This document shows positions 7,055 through 9,124 of a stretch of DNA of 9,124 bases, in pieces. Source of the stretch: Clostridiales bacterium (GTDB lineage Bacteria; Bacillota; Clostridia; Christensenellales; QALW01); assembly GCA_018376855.1 (NCBI GenBank), contig JAHAAN010000105.1, positions 1-9,124 of the forward strand, in the 5' to 3' direction. The notes below the pieces were generated by a model. That model did no database searches. It saw only the letters and a list, made by a program, of their open reading frames with translations, and was not told where the DNA came from. Each line of letters opens with the position of its first letter. The first letter of the stretch is position 1. A program made the position numbers and the translations under genes.

Positions 7055-7900
7055 CTATCTTTCAAGCACTACATAGTTATCGTTATAATCAAACAAACCG
7101 GTTTCAACGTAATACATTCCCGAATCTGCCAATATCACGGCAATATTTTTATCCTCATTCTGCGGCAGACGTGCCAGTTGCGTAGCTGCATAAACGGCTG
7201 CACCCGAATCAACGCCTACAAAAAGCCCCTCTGTAGCGCCAAGCGCCACACAAATGCCATACGCCACTGAAGGCGACACCGGATAAAGAACATCCGTTAG
7301 TCCTGTATTAAGCAGCGCCGGTTTTTCGGATTGGCATTCATTCTCATTCTGACACTGCACAGCAACAATTCTAACACGGCGTTTTTTCTTTTTAAAATAC
7401 TCTCCCATTGCAGTCGCTGTAGCACCTGTGCGAACCGGAGCAACCACAATATCCACCTGTCCGTCCATATCTCGCCATATTTCTGCTGCGGCCTCTTTAA
7501 TACCGTTTACGGCGGCTTCATTGCTGTTTATACTTGGACAGTAAGCATCGGGATAGTGCTTCAGCATATCCCGAACTGCACGTTTCGCACCTTCCAAGCC
7601 TTCATTCTGAGCAGAGAAAACGACTTTAGCGCCATAAGCCCGCATCATAGAACATATGAGCTTTGACTGTCCTTTAGGCATAACGGCCACAAATTTATAG
7701 CCCTTAACCGCACAAACATACGCCAAAGCCATTCCCTCATCCACCGTAACTGCATCTATAACCAATGCGTTTTCCTCGCCGATAAGGCCCTGATCCTCTG
7801 CTTGCCCGATAACCGCCATGTTAGCATCACAATATTTTCGCAATTTCACAATCGGCGTTGAACCAACTAATTCTGATGTATTTTCACAAATCCTTTTCAT
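7055..7900 (-). CDS. Cysteine synthase-like protein lacking the PLP lysine (probable pseudoenzyme)
   Basis: This 281-residue protein has the fold of O-acetylserine sulfhydrylases (CysK/CysM, normally about 300-315 residues). The opening SELVGSTPIVKL (9-20), VKGYKFVAVMP (65-75), RAYGAKVVFS (87-96), GLFVGVDSGAA (225-235) and VILADSG (255-261) align well. The loop that normally reads NPGGSVKDR and carries the PLP lysine is absent: Ala26-Asn27-Met28 run straight into the helix ending GQAEDQGLI. The substrate loop SGNTG is TVDEG (52-56), and the phosphate loop GTGGT is RTGAT (157-161). It should therefore not bind PLP as a Schiff base or make cysteine. The frame is open throughout, which argues against simple decay. 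GGGAG precedes the start by 10 bases. It follows the prmA fragment by 60 bases. Confidence 0.85.
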   Translation of the reverse strand: MKRICENTSELVGSTPIVKLRKYCDANMAVIGQAEDQGLIGEENALVIDAVTVDEGMALAYVCAVKGYKFVAVMPKGQSKLICSMMRAYGAKVVFSAQNEGLEGAKRAVRDMLKHYPDAYCPSINSNEAAVNGIKEAAAEIWRDMDGQVDIVVAPVRTGATATAMGEYFKKKKRRVRIVAVQCQNENECQSEKPALLNTGLTDVLYPVSPSVAYGICVALGATEGLFVGVDSGAAVYAATQLARLPQNEDKNIAVILADSGMYYVETGLFDYNDNYVVLER

Positions 7901-7960
7901 TGTTGCAGCACTCCCTTTCGCTCCGCAAAACGCAAGTCACAAACCTCGAACCGCCTTAAC

Positions 7961-8110
7961 TCAACAATGCGCCTGAATAGCAACCCATCCGTCAGCTTCA
8001 TAGACCCGCTCAACTGCAAATCCAAGCTCTTGCAAACACTCCTGAACCTCCGCGCTCCGCTCATCAATAATCCCGGATGCAATAAATCGGCCATTTTCGG
8101 CAAGCAGCGG
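7961..8110 (-). pseudogene. prmA: 3' fragment of prmA (ribosomal protein L11 methyltransferase)
   Basis: PrmA methylates ribosomal protein L11 using S-adenosylmethionine. Only the last ~50 residues are present. The run from PLLAENGRFIASGIIDE through VQECLQELGFAVERVYEADGWVAIQAHC matches the end of the PrmA methyltransferase domain (usual form: LLAPGG...LSGI, then a helix and GEWVAL). The upstream two thirds, including the SAM-binding motifs, are replaced by unrelated GC-rich sequence at about 8105-8118. The cysteine-synthase-like gene follows 60 bases after its stop. The fragment is too short to be active; it marks a junction. Confidence 0.7.
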
Positions 8111-8118
8111 CGGTATAG
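8105..8118. other. Junction between prmA tail and GC-rich segment
   Basis: To the left, the minus-strand frame reads as PrmA up to about 8110. To the right, a different minus-strand frame reads as a secreted protein up to at least the Tyr codon at 8115-8117. Base composition changes at the same place: about 47% GC in the line at 7621, 55% at 8041, 70% at 8101 and 68% at 8161. No transposase, repeat or attachment site is seen at the join. Confidence 0.65.
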
Positions 8119-8351
8119 CCGGCGCCCGCCTCCAGAACAAAAGAGCCGGAGGGCGCAGGGGCCTGACGCTGCCGGTAATCGGCATAGGAAGGGATCTCCG
8201 CCGCGGCGCTTTCGGCGTCCGGAACGGACAGGGAAGAGGTTTCCTCCGCCTGCGGGCGAAATCCGCCGGCGCCATAGGCGGACAGCAGAAGCGCCAGCGC
8301 CGTCAGGCCGGTGGTCCATCGACGTAAGGGATGGTTCCTACGCTGCGTCAT
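8106..8351 (-). pseudogene. N-terminal fragment of a secreted solute-binding-like protein
   Basis: The chosen ATG at 8351 has GAGG 9 bases upstream (8361-8364); an in-frame ATG at 8390 lacks one. The product starts with a basic MTQRRNHPLRRW, then a hydrophobic segment (TTGLTALALLLSAYGAGG), a signal peptide without a lipobox cysteine. IPSYADYRQRQ...SGSFVLEA...YT follows, which resembles the start of large extracellular solute-binding proteins with carbohydrate-binding modules in clostridia and Paenibacillus. After about 80 residues the gene is cut at the prmA junction, so no mature domain remains. The family call rests on a short motif. It begins 35 bases after the preceding stop codon. Confidence 0.4.
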
Positions 8352-8386
8352 AGCCAAATACCTCGCCTTTCCTTGTGAATCGTTGG

Positions 8387-9085
8387 TCAAGCTTCCTGCA
8401 AAAAGTGTATGGCGGCCACCGCCCCGGGCGGCAGGGGGCAGACGTCGCCCACGCGCCAGGAAACGAGCGTGTCCTCCGGGCCGTTTTCCCCAGCCGTCAG
8501 TATGACGCCGTGGCCCTCGGTCCCCTCGGAAAGCCTGTCACCGGTCAGCCGGAACCTCTGCGTGTTCTGCCGGTCGGCGTTGACCAGGGTGCCCGATTTG
8601 GCGATTTCCCCCAGCTTGGTGTCCCGCTCGAAGACGATGAGGGCGCCCATCTTCTGGCGCTGCAGCGTCTCGCAGGCCGCGCAGGCGGCGGAGATGGCCT
8701 TCTGCCACTGCTTGATACTCTCCTCGTTCTGCTCGCCGTTGACGCCGAAAATGCTGCGCAGCCCCAGACGGGAATGCCCCGCCTGCTCCAGCGCCCGCCG
8801 GATTTCCGGCTGGAATATGATGGCCAGCAGCAACAGGCTGCTGTTGAATACCGTCTGCAGCAGAAAATCCAGCGCCTTCATATGCAGCAGCTTGGCCACC
8901 CCGAACATCACCAGCAACAGGATGATACCCTTGAGCAGCTGCTCGGCGCGGGAATCCCGCACCAGCTTGATCGCGCTGTAAATGATAAACGCCACCAGAA
9001 GGATATCCAGCGTGTCCACTATCCAGTTGAACGATCCCAGAAACCCGACGATGGATTTCCAGACGTCTGTAAAAAAGTCTGCCAT
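8387..9085 (-). CDS. cdaA: CdaA (diadenylate cyclase) N-terminal part fused in frame to an unrelated C-terminus
   Basis: CdaA makes c-di-AMP from two ATP at the membrane. Three membrane helices are clear (about 25-46, 52-72 and 76-95, counting from an upstream ATG at 9097). The signature FQPEIRRALEQAG (95-107) and the first part of the DAC domain, MGALIVFERDTKLGEIAKSGTLVNA (150-174), follow. The protein then departs from the family. The DGA and RHR catalytic motifs that should follow are absent in all three minus-strand frames; the last ~60 residues (RQNTQRF... to ...GAVAAIHFLQEA) are unrecognised. It cannot be a working cyclase. Start 9085 is preferred because GGAAGG (9098-9103) touches the ATG at 9097 but stands 12 bases before 9085. 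Its usual neighbours cdaR and glmM are missing downstream. Confidence 0.75.
   Translation of the reverse strand: MADFFTDVWKSIVGFLGSFNWIVDTLDILLVAFIIYSAIKLVRDSRAEQLLKGIILLLVMFGVAKLLHMKALDFLLQTVFNSSLLLLAIIFQPEIRRALEQAGHSRLGLRSIFGVNGEQNEESIKQWQKAISAACAACETLQRQKMGALIVFERDTKLGEIAKSGTLVNADRQNTQRFRLTGDRLSEGTEGHGVILTAGENGPEDTLVSWRVGDVCPLPPGAVAAIHFLQEA
8570..8578. other. Probable junction inside cdaA
   Basis: CdaA similarity stops at Ala174/Asp175 (codons around 8573-8578). In intact CdaA about 15 residues later there should be a PLHDGA motif. Here the sequence continues in frame as an unrelated C-terminus. Both sides are GC-rich, so there is no composition step; the join is inferred only from the loss of family motifs. 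Confidence 0.5.
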
Positions 9086-9124
9086 GCTGCTTTTCATCCT
9101 TCCGCGGGGAGCGAAAGTTTCCCC

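Noticed and set aside
7331..7666. 111-codon + strand frame inside the cysteine-synthase-like gene
   Set aside because: It is antisense to a gene with clear family similarity and has no recognisable domain.
7897..8319. Minus-strand 140-codon frame spanning the prmA junction
   Set aside because: It is Arg/Gly-rich out-of-frame reading of the two neighbouring fragments. Its last residues (LRRFEVCDLRF) recall the start of RsmE, which often follows prmA, but there is no start codon and no continuation.
8409..8981. Long + strand open frame of 190 codons opposite cdaA
   Set aside because: The GC-rich antisense frame has a Ser/Pro/Arg-rich composition without domain character, while the minus strand shows clear CdaA membrane helices and motifs.
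1..9124. CRISPR array, tRNA/rRNA genes, insertion sequences or attachment sites
   Set aside because: No regularly spaced repeats, tRNA-like cloverleaf, transposase frame or paired direct repeats were found by eye.

Overview
The window looks like a piece of a Gram-positive, low-to-mid GC Firmicute, most likely a gut-type clostridium of the Ruminococcaceae/Oscillospiraceae kind. This is inferred from the T-box leader, the strong Shine-Dalgarno sites, the GatCAB transamidation operon, and the DUF421/DUF4363 and PF06541 membrane proteins typical of that group. The first ~8.1 kb is of moderate GC (a sampled line is about 47%). The last ~1 kb is clearly richer (sampled lines 57-75%) and is built of gene pieces.

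Left block (1-5390, + strand): a T-box riboswitch with terminator/antiterminator, then aspS::gatC, gatA and gatB, closed by a strong intrinsic terminator. The aspartyl-tRNA synthetase and the GatC subunit are one continuous 698-codon reading frame. With GatA and GatB this would make Asp-tRNA(Asn) (if the AspRS is non-discriminating) and amidate it to Asn-tRNA(Asn); the same amidotransferase could convert Glu-tRNA(Gln). The T-box carries GAAC at the expected specifier position, where GAA (Glu) and AAC (Asn) overlap with a one-base shift. That matches the dual-tRNA arrangement described for the transamidation-operon T-box of Clostridium acetobutylicum.

Middle block (5391-6600): a DUF421 membrane protein followed by a broken DUF4363 gene that has lost its middle and changed frame.

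Right block (6582-8113, - strand, transcribed leftwards): the tail of prmA (ribosomal protein L11 methyltransferase), a cysteine-synthase-like protein that has lost the PLP lysine loop and other cofactor motifs but keeps an open frame, and a PF06541 'putative ABC transporter permease'. A minus-strand terminator lies at 6290-6326.

Far right (8105-9124, - strand): an abrupt rise in GC coincides with a junction inside prmA. Beyond it lie the N-terminus of a secreted, solute-binding-like protein, an unrecognised C-terminal segment, and the first ~174 residues of the diadenylate cyclase CdaA, joined in frame to that segment and without its catalytic motifs. Four partial genes in 1.1 kb mean either genuine rearrangement or an assembly chimera; the sequence alone cannot decide. 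No CRISPR array, tRNA, rRNA or insertion sequence was seen.
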